Source of the DNA: Prosapia bicincta
Taxonomy: Eukaryota > Arthropoda > Insecta > Hemiptera > Cercopidae
Length of the DNA: 64,000 bases
Assembly: GCA_036971475.1 (NCBI GenBank)
Contig: JBAIZL010000003.1
Location: forward strand, 88,427,042-88,491,041
Direction: 5' to 3'
Position numbers and translations under genes: made by a program. A model generated the notes under the pieces. It was not told the origin of the DNA, made no database searches, and was given only the letters and a program-made list of their open reading frames with translations. Positions 47,557-59,509 of the stretch are shown one piece after another. Within the stretch, counting starts at the first letter, position 1. Every line of letters begins with the position of its first letter.

Positions 47557-48520
47557 TTATTCAATATACGGTAGTGTAGTGTCCAATTCGGCCGTTCCTT
47601 CACCGCGAGTAATTTTCCCTACTCGTACTGTTTCGGCCGTTACTTCACCGTGAGTAATTTTCCCTACTCGTACTGTTTCGGCCAAACCTTCACCGTGAGT
47701 AATTTTCCCTACTCGTACTGTTTCGGCCAAACCTTCACCGCGAGTAATTTTCCCTACTCGTACTGTTTCGGCCGTTACTTCACCGTGAGTAATTTTCCCT
47801 ACTCGTACTGTTTCGGCCGTTACTTCACCGTGAGTAATTTTCCCTACTCGTACTGTTTCGGCCAAACCTTCACCGTGAGTAGTTTTCCCTACTCGTACTG
47901 TTTCGGCCAAACCTTCACCGCGAGTAATTTTCCCTACTCGTACTGTTTCGGCCGTTACTTCACCGTGAGTAATTTTCCCTACTCGTACTGTTTCGGCCGT
48001 TCCTTCACTGTGAGTAATTTTCCCTACTCGTACTGTTTCGGCCAAACCTTCATCTTTATTCTCGTCTTCACTGGCTTCAGTAGTTTTTTGCACCACTTCA
48101 TTACTTGTAATGTGATATCGTTACTTACGTATCATCGACGTTTTCACAACCTGGAACTTTCTTGATAAGAAATGTCACATCTGTTTCTCCTTGTGGATCA
48201 ATAACACAGTCAATAGTCTTATTATGACTCAAGAATTCTTTCCACGACTTACTCGATGTTTCTTCTTTTATTTCGTTCCATGAATAGTCTACACAGTACA
48301 TAACTTCCTTAAGAATATTTTTTTTTAGAAAGCCTAAAATGCTTTCTTCCTATTCAGTCGCTTCCAAGAGAGAGTGAAAAAGGTGTCTGAATTTTTTCAT
48401 ACTTTGACTAGATCCATCGGCTTAATTATTCTCGTAACATTTGCGGGTAGAGATAAAGCACGGAAATCATCGGACCACAGTTGATCTTCATCGGGATACG
48501 ACGGTGCATTGTCTAACAGT
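47557..48520 (-). pseudogene. Tigger transposase C-terminal fragment with coding minisatellite
   Basis: From 48520 downward the minus strand encodes 'LLDNAPSYPDEDQL', which holds the second catalytic Asp, and 'LPANVTRIIKPMD', which holds the third; several stops and frame changes follow. The last part (48096-47557) is a clean 179-codon frame whose tail is a run of about ten 15-residue repeats built on 'AETVRVGKITHGE'. The first half of the transposase is missing. Confidence 0.8.
47575..48050. repeat. 45-bp minisatellite inside Tigger 3
   Basis: Units such as 'gtaattttccctactcgtac' recur every 45 bases, about 10-11 times. Units fall into types differing at 'gttactt', 'aaacctt' and 'gttcctt'. 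The period is a multiple of three, so both strands stay open. Confidence 0.95.
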
Positions 48521-48651
48521 TTTTAGTTTTAATTTTATTTTCAAATAGGTAAAATAGTCTGAAATAGAAATAGGCTCGAATTTAACGGAACCTCGAAAAA
48601 TCGGGACTCGGATTTTCGAGACTCTACTGTATATAAATATATCTATCTATT

Positions 48652-48655
<4 letters not shown>

Positions 48656-48748
<93 letters not shown>

Positions 48749-48750
48749 TT
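48656..48750. repeat. (TA)n microsatellite
   Basis: TA repeat with one break. Confidence 0.98.
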
Positions 48751-48966
48751 AAACAACATAGGTTATTCAAATACAAGAATATTTATTAATTTATATCCAA
48801 AGCTTTTCTTTGGTAAACAGTACCAACATCATCAGGAAAGTTATTATTCTTATTCAATCCTGATGATGTTGATACTGTTTACCAACGAAAAGCTTTGGAT
48901 ATAAATTAATAAATATTCTTGTATTTGAATAACCTATGTTGTTTTAAATTATTAAACAAGAAAACG

Positions 48967-48970
<4 letters not shown>
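48751..48970. mobile_element. Palindromic mini-element with two hammerhead-like motifs
   Basis: Near-perfect palindrome of about 90-base arms between (TA)n tracts. The plus motif starts at 48860 (CTGATGA, stem, CGAAA, AGCTTT, then GGAT). The minus motif is at 48838-48792, with AGAAA in place of CGAAA. Confidence 0.65.
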
Positions 48971-49028
<58 letters not shown>

Positions 49029-49030
<2 letters not shown>

Positions 49031-50222
49031 AATATTTTATATTAAATATGGTGATATGTTTTCTTGTAATATAGTTAATAAATTAAACATGTTTTAAAAG
49101 CAAGAATACTTTTAATACATATATTATTCAAAGCTTTTCGCCGATAAAACAGTACGAGCATCTTCAGGAAAAATAATTATGTAAACCATATATATATATA
49201 TATATATATTAAATATGGTGATATGTTTTCTTGTAATATAGTTAATAAATTAAAAATATTTCAAAAACAAGAATACTTTTAATGAATATATTTATTCAAA
49301 GCTTTTCGCCGATAAAATAGTACCAGCATCTTCAGGAAAATAATTATCTAATAACATATTTTTATGTTATGTGCTACAAACGACCATATGTTTATAAGTA
49401 TTGCACTTTATGTAATTTTTTCTATAACATCAATGACCTTATAAATAGTTTGGTGCCTTGATCTCACTTGAATTTGTTCATCAATTAATTTGTCTTTAAC
49501 TTTATGCTTATAAATTTCCAATGTTTCAAATATATTCATTTTTAATCCTTTATTTAATTCTTTTATTAATTTCATATTTTCTATTTCCGGAAACTCGTGT
49601 CCATTATTAATACAATGCGTAGTTAAATTTGATTTGTATATGTTTGGTTTGATATAAGCGTTTAAATGTTCTTTGTATCTTTCTTTTAATTTCTTTTTTG
49701 TTTGTCCTACATATAATTTATTACAAGTTTGACATTTTATATTATATACTCCATTTCTTTCGTGCATATTATTTTGACTTTTGTTAATGTTTATTAAATT
49801 TTTAATTTTATTATTGGTTTCATATGCTATTTGTAAATTTGTTTCTTTAAATAATCTTGTAATTTTATTTATTTCGTTACCAGTGAATGTAAAAGTTGTC
49901 CAAATATTTTCTCTGTTATTAGGTACAAAGTTATTTTCGAGTTTCTGTTTTCTTATTATGTTATTATTTAATTTATCTATAGTTTTTCTTTTATATCCAT
50001 TTTCTAAAGCAATTTGATATATTATATTTTTCTCTTTTATTTGATTATTTAAGTTCATTGGTATTTTGTGCATTCTATGTAGTAAATTATAAAGCGCTGA
50101 CATTTTTTGGTTGTATGGATGATTTGAATAATTAGGTATTATTTGATTTGTCTGCGTTGGTTTTCTACATATATTATATTCAAATGATTCATTATTTCTA
50201 GTAATTGTATTCAATGACTAAA
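49029..50222 (-). mobile_element. Penelope-like element A (5' truncated, tandem terminal repeats)
   Basis: The coding end lies at 50214-49408, followed on the minus strand by two tandem copies of a terminal repeat of about 150 bases (about 49360-49210 and 49185-49040), separated by (TA)n. Each repeat carries a minus-strand hammerhead-like core (CTGAAGA ... CGAAA). Confidence 0.85.
49408..50214 (-). CDS. Penelope-like polyprotein C-terminus with GIY-YIG endonuclease (partial)
   Basis: The frame is open from about 50214 to the stop at 49408. The start is not native: the first residues correspond to the end of the reverse transcriptase domain, just before a 'RKPT' motif usual in Penelope RTs. 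A linker follows, with 'YNQKMSALYNLLHRMHKIP' and a coiled, Asn/Lys-rich segment. The GIY-YIG domain has 'GVYNIKCQTCNKLYVGQTKKK', the Arg of 'KERYKEHL' and 'THCINNGHEF' with the family His. A Glu in 'FPEIENM' fits the metal-binding residue. The domain nicks DNA for target-primed insertion in active elements. The first RT motifs are absent, so the copy is dead on arrival. It is very AT-rich and almost identical to copy B at 58843. Confidence 0.88.
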   Translation of the reverse strand: MNTITRNNESFEYNICRKPTQTNQIIPNYSNHPYNQKMSALYNLLHRMHKIPMNLNNQIKEKNIIYQIALENGYKRKTIDKLNNNIIRKQKLENNFVPNNRENIWTTFTFTGNEINKITRLFKETNLQIAYETNNKIKNLININKSQNNMHERNGVYNIKCQTCNKLYVGQTKKKLKERYKEHLNAYIKPNIYKSNLTTHCINNGHEFPEIENMKLIKELNKGLKMNIFETLEIYKHKVKDKLIDEQIQVRSRHQTIYKVIDVIEKIT

Positions 50223-52139
50223 AAAGTTTTTTTTCATATTACTTGTTTATTTATTGTACATTATTTCGTTAAAATATTATTATATTTTTAATAGTTAATA
50301 ATATATTAATTTATTTATATTTTGATAAATCTTACATAATAAATTCAATAAAAAAGATGATTAGTTATATATTTGTACTTCAATTTTTTTTAAATTAAAA
50401 CTTTCCCAGTCGTGTCTGTCACTTTTTAAGAACCTATCTCAATTAAATTCGTTAAATAGTATTAGTAAGTTTTTCAACAGAAGATAATAGTTTTTCTATT
50501 AACTACAATAGTTTGTTACTAACTACATTCTATTAAGTGCTGTACATTCTTCAAAGTATTCACTTCTAAAGACAGGTCCCGCTTTTTTTGTTTTTTAAAT
50601 TTAAAACAAAATTATAGAAACACTCGTCTAAAATGTTGCTCATTGTACCATTGTCGATTGTAGCTGCTATGAACGTCAGGTGTGTAGGAAAATAGAGATA
50701 AAATGAGGCCGTGTTGAATGCAACCCCGCAGACCGGTTATAAGGTTTTTGTCATCTTTTTTAGGCTAATTATTTTAAAGTAACAGTTTTGTAACAAATTT
50801 CTTAATAATTTCAAACTCCCATAAGCAAATTCAAATATTATAACTTCAAGATAGTTTTCCCATAAATAAAACGAGTTGACACTGCCTTGAAGCTGTTAAT
50901 AAATATATGTACACAATGTGCCCAACGTTCAAAATTTGGTAGTATGAATCAGCTCCCAAACTCCCCTTCCAAAAGATTTCCATCTGCGCAACTAGTAGGT
51001 CGATAACTTCTCCCAATCTGTCTGAAACCAAGAAACAAGGTTAAAGATACGGATCCATCACAGCTCTTCTACAATGACGTCTACATGCATCTCCTCGTGA
51101 AAGAAAATTATACCAATTAAATAGAGACCATGAAACACCTCTGACAGTGGGAGGTAGAGGGGTGGATATATTTCAATTGGTGAGGGTATATTTCCTTGCC
51201 CTCGCTTCCTCTCACCTCCAAGAATAGGATAATAGTTTCAAGTTCTAGTCCTAATATGCTTCAATTATATGTAACAGTTTTTTAAATCACACTTTAGATT
51301 GTAAATTCTGTTTGTTTATACCAGATTCATCCCATCTATTTGCCTGTATCACGTATCTTGTTAAGCTAAGTTAAGTTAAGTTGTATCTTTTATTTATTAT
51401 GTACCCTAGTTAAGTTAGATAAAGTCAGTCTTATCCTCACCCTCCAATAAACTGTAAACCCATTCTAGTCTTGACGTAATATTTCTATACACATTCTTAT
51501 ACTACGTTACGTCACACAACAACTATACTACACACATATAATAATACATGTAAAAAAAAACAGCCAGCCAGTCCATATGTTTAAAATAAAACCTTTTTAC
51601 CGACCCCTTCCAGGAAACGCCCTGTCTTGCAGGTAAGCTTTTCTACATCCAGCCCTTACCAAAAGCCTTTTGCCCATATTCCTATTCGCAGCCAGTGTCG
51701 GTGACAGACACTGTAAAACCTCGGGGGCCACCAAACCCCTCCTTCTCTGACTGATATTTCCTTACGTAAATCCTTACCCTAAAGAGGTTGATCAAGAAAA
51801 ACGTATAACATATTTCCAATTTCCGTCGAAGCAAGTGTAAAAACCAATACAGTATATTACTGTACACAATGGATGTAGATCTCCTTAGTTAAGATTTTAT
51901 TATTTAAAACTCTCTTAAACATCTAGAATTTAAAGAAATAATAATAGAACTATTAAACACTTGTATCGAAACACTCCAAGGTTAGCTGCTCATAGAACCC
52001 GAGGGCTCAATCCAGACTTGCCAATGTTTCCACACAGTATAACTGGATTCTAAACCTGACTCGCCATTATTTATCCCGAGCTTCCATCAACTTTTCTATA
52101 AAAGTATCTGGAAACATTGCTAATTTGGTAATGTCTTCC

Positions 52140-52141
<2 letters not shown>
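50223..52141. other. Intergenic sequence
   Basis: No gene recognised; one copy of the dispersed motif at about 51110-51240. Confidence 0.5.

Positions 52142-52205
<64 letters not shown>
52142..52205. repeat. (TA)n microsatellite
   Basis: TA repeat directly left of a palindromic mini-element. Confidence 0.98.
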
Positions 52206-52207
<2 letters not shown>

Positions 52208-52437
52208 CAACATAGGTTATTCAAATACAAGAATATTTAATAATTATAATTCAAAGCTTTTCTTTGGTAAACAGTACCAACATCATCAGGAATGAATAAG
52301 AATAATAACTTTCCTGATGATTTTGGTACTGTTTACCAAAGAAAAGCTTTGAATAATGATTAATAAATATTCTTGTATTTGAATATCCTTTGTTGTTTTA
52401 GATTATTAAACAAGAAAACATATTATATATATATATA
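52206..52437. mobile_element. Palindromic mini-element with hammerhead-like motifs
   Basis: The plus motif begins at about 52313 and has stem II TTTGGTA/TACCAAA, a compensated change relative to GTTGGTA/TACCAAC elsewhere. The minus copy has GTTGGTA against TACCAAA, one mismatch. Confidence 0.65.
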
Positions 52438-54873
52438 TTTCAAATTTACAATCGTTAATAAGATACTGTTCATCCACTTAAGTTCAAATACGTTACTTGT
52501 GGGTGGTATTGATGTTAATAGTTCTTTTCAAAAAATATTAATTCATTAGTTAAATTGAATTAATTTATTTTAGCAGAAAAACGTTTCACAAAAAGGAGCA
52601 AGGTAAGCAATATAGCTACTTCGTTTCATTTGGCTTATAATAAGTGATAACATATGATTGCATAAAACAGCTGATTTTATGTTATAGGTTATGTTGTAAA
52701 ACAGCGGTTTTAACTCATAGGTTATAATAATTCTAATTATGTAATAAAAAGTAACTGAAATAATAAAAGTTTTCTCTATTGTCCTAAGTAGGAATTGACT
52801 TTAAAAATTGTGTATTATATTAGTTGTTATCTAAACATGATAATAACGGGAAACAATAAAATATGTCCTGCCCACTGTAAACGGGTCGAGGTGATAAAAT
52901 ATCGACTCTCCAGGTATAGCGTTAGTTATAATGCAGGTCGTAACTTTTGTAAGTGACGACTGATTGGAAGCAATCGCCGTCACAGAGCGTGGATAAACTC
53001 ACAAGTCGAGTGCAAGTGGCACAAACACTGTGCAAATAGTGGATACACCAATCGCAGATAAGATACGTGCAATGTGGAATTAAGATAAAACATCTGTACC
53101 GTAGGACTGCCGACTTCCGTGACGCCGGGTTTAATGGGCGAATGTAGGTGATTGATTCCGGTCTTACTTAAAACGTCACACCAATATAACTGCAGAGGCC
53201 TGCATTAATTATGTTGTAGGCTTCACTTGCGAACGTTTGGAAAGTTCATAATAATATGAAGTTTTATGGTTATTAAAAACAAAAAAACTTTATGGAGACC
53301 TAAATAAAGAATCGAATACACGAAAGATGCGTACAACGAAATATGCGTATACCAGGAATCTTGCGAAAGATTCGTACAGTAGAATCACTTTGTCAAAAAT
53401 AGGGGTGTTGGATGCGCAGTGCCTAGAGGCGCCAGTGCAAATGCGCGTAAGGGCGACAGCTCTAAGCGACACTTCAGTCGGTCGTGAAAGTAACCGGTGG
53501 TGGATCTAGACGTACCTTTCCAAAAACATTTGCTGGTGTTATGTTTTGATTTATCTTTTGTGCTATATGGTGCACATGTTTTTAGTTTCTATAAGAAATG
53601 GTGCAACAGAGTAGTACCCTGGTTTTTCCTCTTGACATCCATAAATGAATCAACTCAGCCGAAAGTATGTTGTCAGGCTAGTAGCGTTTCTACTTAGAAC
53701 TTTCTCTTCCTCTTCCCCCTCGCACATGAGCAAACCCCCACTCCTCACCCCACGTGCCTGAGCGAGGCGATTTTTTTCAAAGTGATCCAACTGTACATGA
53801 TACAGTTTTGAGAGATGGTGATGCTAACCTATGACGTCAGAACATTGTGACTGGGGAAAAATACGCACCACTTGTAGGCGTACATGAATCTTTTAAAGAC
53901 ATTGAGCTACATAAATGAGTTGCCTCTGTGCTAAACATAGATGACGCTTAGTTTCTGGGGGCTAAAGAGCTTTTGAAACTTTATCTATTAAACTGATTTC
54001 CATCACACTCCTTCCAGTCTTTGGACTGGGATAGAGATATGTTGCGGTAAATATTTAGGGGTAGATAACCTGAGATGACCACTCTGGTTTTATCGATTTT
54101 TTAGCTTATTAAATGTACCACTTACCCTCGTCAATTGCCATTATATACTCATATACTTCGCCGTACGCATTTATTCGTGCCACCAAGGAGCCTATCGTAT
54201 CTGAACACCAGCTTTAGACCTTTGAAAGGTTAGCAGGGTTCTCTTTTATTGCTCCTACGCAACTCCTACGCTTCATACATATTTTAGGAAATCCCCAACC
54301 CTTTAGGTGGTTTAAAGGACATTTTAAATGAAAGTTTGCGTACTCCGAACGTTTTGTTTTACGCCGGACTTCAATCTATTTCTACTATATAATGCAGGCG
54401 ATGAGAAATGAAAAGAAATGATTATTTTTGGGGTAATTTTGAAGGAAATTATAGCGTGAAATATATTTTTGCTAGGCTATGTTGTTACAACTGCTTCTGA
54501 AAATAGAATTTATTCTTCAGCCGCTTCAGAAATATGAAAAAGCTGATATTAAATATTGCACCCTCTACCCTCATTTTAGCAAAAGCTACTTTTCAGAAGG
54601 CATTGCCTGCTGTCGATTAATTCTAACGTGGAAATACTAATTTGTGAAACATTCAAAAAGTTCGAAAGATATAGATAACTAGGTACTTATGTGAAATATT
54701 CAATTGTAAAATACATAACTAGACTTCCTAGACTTGGTATAAATATTTACATAATACGGTGTCTATAAAACAATATTTACACAAATATAAAATAATATAA
54801 CATTATTTACAATATTTTCATCTACTAGATTTAGGTATACGCGAGGAAATGTGGTAAACACTAAGGTAACTTT
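52438..54873. other. Intergenic sequence
   Basis: No supported gene or element. Confidence 0.5.
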
Positions 54874-55298
54874 GAGAATGGCCGGTCACCTACGATATAT
54901 TGGAAAATTGTTCATAACCACCATATAGGATGATATGTACAGGAATTTTTTTTATTGTCCACGAGTTTTTTTTTCAATTTAAAGTTGGGTAACAAATTTA
55001 GTGCGTAGCATAAAGTTGTGCATCGGTCGCGGAGTGATATAGTGACGTCACTCATACCTTACGTGTGTAGATATTTGAGAAACAACGTTTTGGCTTAATT
55101 TGTATGGTTTTTGCATACGTATATTTAAATATACTTATAAGGTAGTTAGGATAGATTTGGTTTTAAATGTATACATTACTATATAGTAAAATATACCGAA
55201 AAAGTGTCCAGTCAGAATAGATTTGGTTGTAATTTTATAAATTACCTAAATGGTTAAATGTATAAATTTAGAACCAAATCTATCCTGACTGGATACTT

Positions 55299-55366
<68 letters not shown>

Positions 55367-55655
55367 CACCTTTTCTGGCAATAACAAAAATAATATTTAA
55401 CAATATGTTAAACAATCAGAACATGTTTTTGATTTATAAAGTTTAGATTGCTAAAACACCAACTACAGTTGTGACGTCATTGTATCACTCCGCGGCCGAT
55501 GCACAACTTAATGCTAAGAACTGAACTTTTTACCCAATTTTAAATTTAAAAAAATTACTTTTCGAGTACAATAAAAAAATATTCTTGAGCATGTCGTCCT
55601 ATTTGATGGTATTGAACAATTTTCCAATATATCGTGGCCGCTAATTCTCACAATT
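54874..55655. mobile_element. Foldback / long inverted-repeat element
   Basis: The outer arms, about 54874-55060 and 55465-55655, are inverted copies ('gtgcatcggtcgcggagtga' against its complement near 55480). An inner inverted pair ('agaaccaaatctatcctgac', 55268-55290, and complements near 55150 and 55215) surrounds (TA)n at 55301-55363. No coding capacity, so it is a MITE-like or foldback element. Confidence 0.75.
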
Positions 55656-55864
55656 ACCAACATTAAAAACATACGCTTTTTTCTGATTTTTAAACATAAA
55701 TGTTTTCAGCTCGTTAGTTATTATTTTACAATTTTGCTGTAGTTTCCTAATGCTGATAAGAATAATTTATTGCACGAAGAAAATCCTCAAACAGTTCCTT
55801 ATTAGGTAAATATTAATCATTTAATCTCTCGTCGCCTATATTATATTGTAGATATGCATTCAAC

Positions 55865-55971
<107 letters not shown>

Positions 55972-56199
55972 CAAAATTCCTTGATATAATTAAGGACAGT
56001 TTAAATAAAATTGTTAATTTAATATTAATTATAAAAGTCTTGATGCCTACCGGCAAAAGTAGAGTTAGTTAAAACTAATCTTATGTAACTACCTATAAAT
56101 GCTAACGTTTGAAGTCAGGATTAAAATAAATCAGTTATTGTAAAATCAAGTCGTTGCGTATTAATTGATTTCCAGAAGGTATGTTATATATATATCGTG

Positions 56200-56975
56200 A
56201 TATTACACGTCGTTCATTATTTTTCCGTTGCACTGACTTTATGAAGTTATTATTATTACTTGTAAATAATTTTTTCCACCACTAAGTGCAATAATTTTAC
56301 CTATGTGATGAGGTACCTTTCGGCACCTTGACCATTGTCGAATCACTGATTATTTTTCTCTATTTTTCTGGTGTGAATGTTCAGTCCGATGCCGTTGGTA
56401 TTTGTTGACGTCATACATATTTCTTCGTGTATAGTGTTTTTTAATAGTACGTCGTCTACGTATGTTGTCTGTAGGTTCTAACCTATCAGGAATTTACAAA
56501 ATTACATGTAACGACTGCAACGCATTTTATATAGGGAAAACAACCAGATCATTTAAATTAAGATTTGAAGAACATTATAGAGCATTTAAAAATAAAAATA
56601 CAAAAACATCAAATGTTGCAGCACACCTAATATCACATAAACATGAAATAACAAATTAGGAAAACAACCTAACCATACGCGAAATAAATAATAACCCAAT
56701 AGAACTAAACTCACTAGAAAAATACCACATTTATAAAAACATACACAATTTAAGTACTTACAGACAACATTTGCAGACGATGTACTATTCAAAAACATTA
56801 TACACGAAGCTAAGAAGACGTCAACAAATACCAACATCACAGACCGAATATTCAAACCAGAAAAATAGAGGAAAATGATCAGTGATTCGACAATGGTCAA
56901 GTGACCGAAAGGTGCCTCATCACACAAAGTAAAAGTATTGCACTTAGTGGTAGAAAAAGTACAAGTAAAATAATA

Positions 56976-57000
<25 letters not shown>
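56200..57000 (+). mobile_element. Penelope-like element family 2 with inverted ends
   Basis: A GIY-YIG fragment at 56462-56780 lies between inverted copies of the non-coding end: 56200-56475 against 56755-56990. Both contain the 'gacaatggtca' and 'aaggtgcctcat' block in opposite orientation. The right side runs into (TA)n. Confidence 0.75.
56462..56800 (+). pseudogene. GIY-YIG endonuclease fragment (Penelope family 2)
   Basis: 'GIYKITCNDCNAFYIGKT' holds the GIY-YIG pair and the CxxC insert. 'KLRFEEHYRAF' holds the catalytic Arg, and 'AAHLISHKHE' follows. A TAG at 56657-56659 breaks the frame; the same frame then continues with 'LEKYHIYK', the family tail. It belongs to a different family from copies A-C. 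Confidence 0.85.
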
Positions 57001-57025
<25 letters not shown>

Positions 57026-57037
57026 TCGCAATATGTA

Positions 57038-57069
<32 letters not shown>

Positions 57070-57074
<5 letters not shown>

Positions 57075-57171
57075 TCTTGTGTATTAATAAAGAACTAAGT
57101 CAAAATACAAATACAAGAATTAATACAAATTCAATTATAATTCTTGTATTTGTATTTTGACTTAGTTCTTT

Positions 57172-57246
<75 letters not shown>
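57070..57246. mobile_element. Short palindrome plus (TA)n/(GA)n
   Basis: 57083-57170 is a palindrome of the outer arm sequence of the mini-elements ('caaaatacaaatacaagaat' and its complement) without the hammerhead centre. (TA)n and (GA)n follow. Confidence 0.7.
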
Positions 57247-57247
<1 letters not shown>

Positions 57248-58563
57248 GTTATGTTGTAGAAATAAAATGTAACTATAGGCGACCTTTCAAAATACGAGAC
57301 CTTACGTTCCCATAAAAAAAGCACATTTAAATCAAATCAACCGTCATATCCCCATTTTATAATCTTTTTCAATTTTGAATTTTATAAATTAAGCCTAAGT
57401 TTTTTTCGATGTATCTCTTCCGTTCCGACCATTATAGTCATTCCAAAACCAAGTACATATAGGGTACATCTTGTATCGTGTAGATCGTTAAACAATCGTA
57501 TACTGTTATTTTTGTATCATTATGATTATTGTTTATTAAAATGTTTTGTAATATTTTAAAATTTATCAGCATAAAAATCTAAATATAATACTATTTTTCA
57601 GAACTTTGATGCTTACTTAAAGACAGTGCGAAAGATTTCGGGAGAGTGAGAACGGGACAAGAAAACAGGTTTAAAGAGGACGGAATCGAATGCAATATAC
57701 CTCTCGTGAATACATAATAGGCAATAACGGCTATACTAGATCTGTTCGTGCCAAAACCAAACGTTCCAAACGTGAACTGGTAAAAACGTTCTAATCGATA
57801 GTTCCGTTGGTTTGCATAAAGTAAAAAAAATGAAGACAGGCTGTATAGTCACGACTGGTGATACGGCCTCGGCACCGCTAATCGTAGATAAAGCATGCTC
57901 CGCTGATAAGTTAACCTCAAACCCAGTCGCGTCGCCTACTTTCGGACCTTATCCAAGCGGCATATACAGTACGTTTCTTTGCTTAGTGTTGGTCATGTCT
58001 GTCCATATATTTACCGAAATACTCAACGATCTGTGTACGTTATACTTTCTAGTAAAGGTTCGAAAAGGATATCCTTAAAAATATATTTAGTGAAAACTAT
58101 CGCCCATATTTGCACATCGCCAGCCTTTATTTACTTTCAGATAATTTATTTCTACTTTACAAAACTAGGCTCAATTCCTACTTATATTAAAAAAAAATTA
58201 TTTAGTTACTTTTTATTAAATAATTACAATGAATATTATTATTAGAGTAATCTAAGTATTATGTGTCAAATTAGATTTCCTACCACATAACCTATAACAT
58301 AAAATCAGCTGTTTAATGAAATCATATGTTATAACTTATTTTAAGCCGAATGGGAGAAAATAACTATATTGTATACCTTGCCCCTTTTATGGAAACTTGT
58401 TGTCCCATATAAAACTACAATTAATTCATTAAATTTAATTAATGAATTGATGTTTGAAAAAACTCTATTAACATCAAGCGTCATACACTACAATTTAAAA
58501 AAATGTGTTTGAACTTGAGTGGATGTATAAAAAGTATTTTATTAATGATTGAAAATTTGAACA

Positions 58564-58567
<4 letters not shown>
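57247..58567. other. Intergenic sequence
   Basis: No recognised gene; open frames at 57812-58078 and 57979-58245 lack motifs. Confidence 0.45.

Positions 58568-58636
<69 letters not shown>
58568..58636. repeat. (TA)n and (GT)n microsatellite
   Basis: TA repeat followed by GT repeat at the end of Penelope copy B. Confidence 0.98.
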
Positions 58637-58639
<3 letters not shown>

Positions 58640-58640
<1 letters not shown>

Positions 58641-59495
58641 CGGTGATATGTTTTCTTGTAATATAGTTAATAAATTTAAAATATTTCAAAAACAAGAATA
58701 CTTTTAATGAATATATTTATTCAAAGCTTTTCGCCGATAAAATAGTACCAGCATCTTTAGGAAAATAATTATCTAATAAAATATTTTTACAAAATTAAAG
58801 CATATGTGCTACAAACGACCATATGTTTATAAGTATTGCACTTTATGTAATTTTTTCTATAACATCAATGACCTTATAAATAGTTTGGTGCCTTGATCTC
58901 ACTTGAATTTGTTCATCAATTAATTTGTCTTTAACTTTATGCTTATAAATTTCCAATGTTTCAAATATATTCATTTTTAATCCTTTATTTAATTCTTTTA
59001 TTAATTTCATATTTTCTATTTCCGGAAACTCGTGTCCATTATTAATACAATGCGTAGCTAAATTTGATTTGTATATATTTGGTTTGATATAAGCGTTTAA
59101 ATGTTCTTTGTATCTTATTTTTAATTTCTTTTTTGTTTGTCCTACATATAATTTATTACAAGTTTGACATTTTATGTTATATAATCCATTTCTTTCGTGC
59201 ATATTATTTTGATTTTTGTTATTGTTTATTAATTTTTTAATTTTATTATCAGTTTTATATGTAATTTGTAAATTTGTTTCTTTAAATAATCTTGTAATTT
59301 TATTTATTTCGTTACCAGTGAATGTAAAAGTTGTCCAAATATTTTCTCTGTCATTAGGTACAAAGTTATTTTCGAGCTTCTGTTTTGTTATTATGTTATT
59401 ATTTAATTTATCTATAGTTTTTCTTTTATATCCATTTTCTAAACCAATTTGATATATTATATTTTTCTCTTTTATTTGATCATTTAAGTTCAATT
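58640..59495 (-). mobile_element. Penelope-like element B (5' truncated)
   Basis: The coding part at 59493-58843 matches copy A at almost every residue. The terminal repeat lies at 58800-58640. Its hammerhead core is damaged (CTAAAGA in place of CTGAAGA). It ends at about 59495, head to head with copy C. Confidence 0.85.
58843..59493 (-). CDS. Penelope-like GIY-YIG endonuclease region, copy B (partial)
   Basis: A 216-codon open remnant beginning within the linker. The GIY-YIG motifs are as in copy A, with the first Tyr motif reading 'GLYNIKCQTCNKLYVGQT' (GLY for GVY). Arg in 'KIRYKEHL', His in 'THCINNGHEF' and the C-terminal 'YKVIDVIEKIT' are kept. The high match to copy A suggests both inserted recently from one source. 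No RT, so it is not autonomous. Confidence 0.85.
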   Translation of the reverse strand: MNLNDQIKEKNIIYQIGLENGYKRKTIDKLNNNIITKQKLENNFVPNDRENIWTTFTFTGNEINKITRLFKETNLQITYKTDNKIKKLINNNKNQNNMHERNGLYNIKCQTCNKLYVGQTKKKLKIRYKEHLNAYIKPNIYKSNLATHCINNGHEFPEIENMKLIKELNKGLKMNIFETLEIYKHKVKDKLIDEQIQVRSRHQTIYKVIDVIEKIT

Positions 59496-59509
59496 ATTAA
59501 ATAAATGTA

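Larger units (their letters stand above)
47219..48629 (-). mobile_element. Tigger/pogo DNA transposon 3
   Basis: The left end is 'cagtagggtctcgataattc' and the right-end complement 'cagtagagtctcgaaaatcc'; TA lies on both sides. It contains the C-terminal half of a transposase on the minus strand and an internal 45-bp minisatellite. Confidence 0.88.

Noticed and set aside
47650..48165. Plus-strand open frame of repeated Tyr/Phe peptide
   Set aside because: Shadow of the 45-bp minisatellite whose minus strand belongs to the transposase tail.
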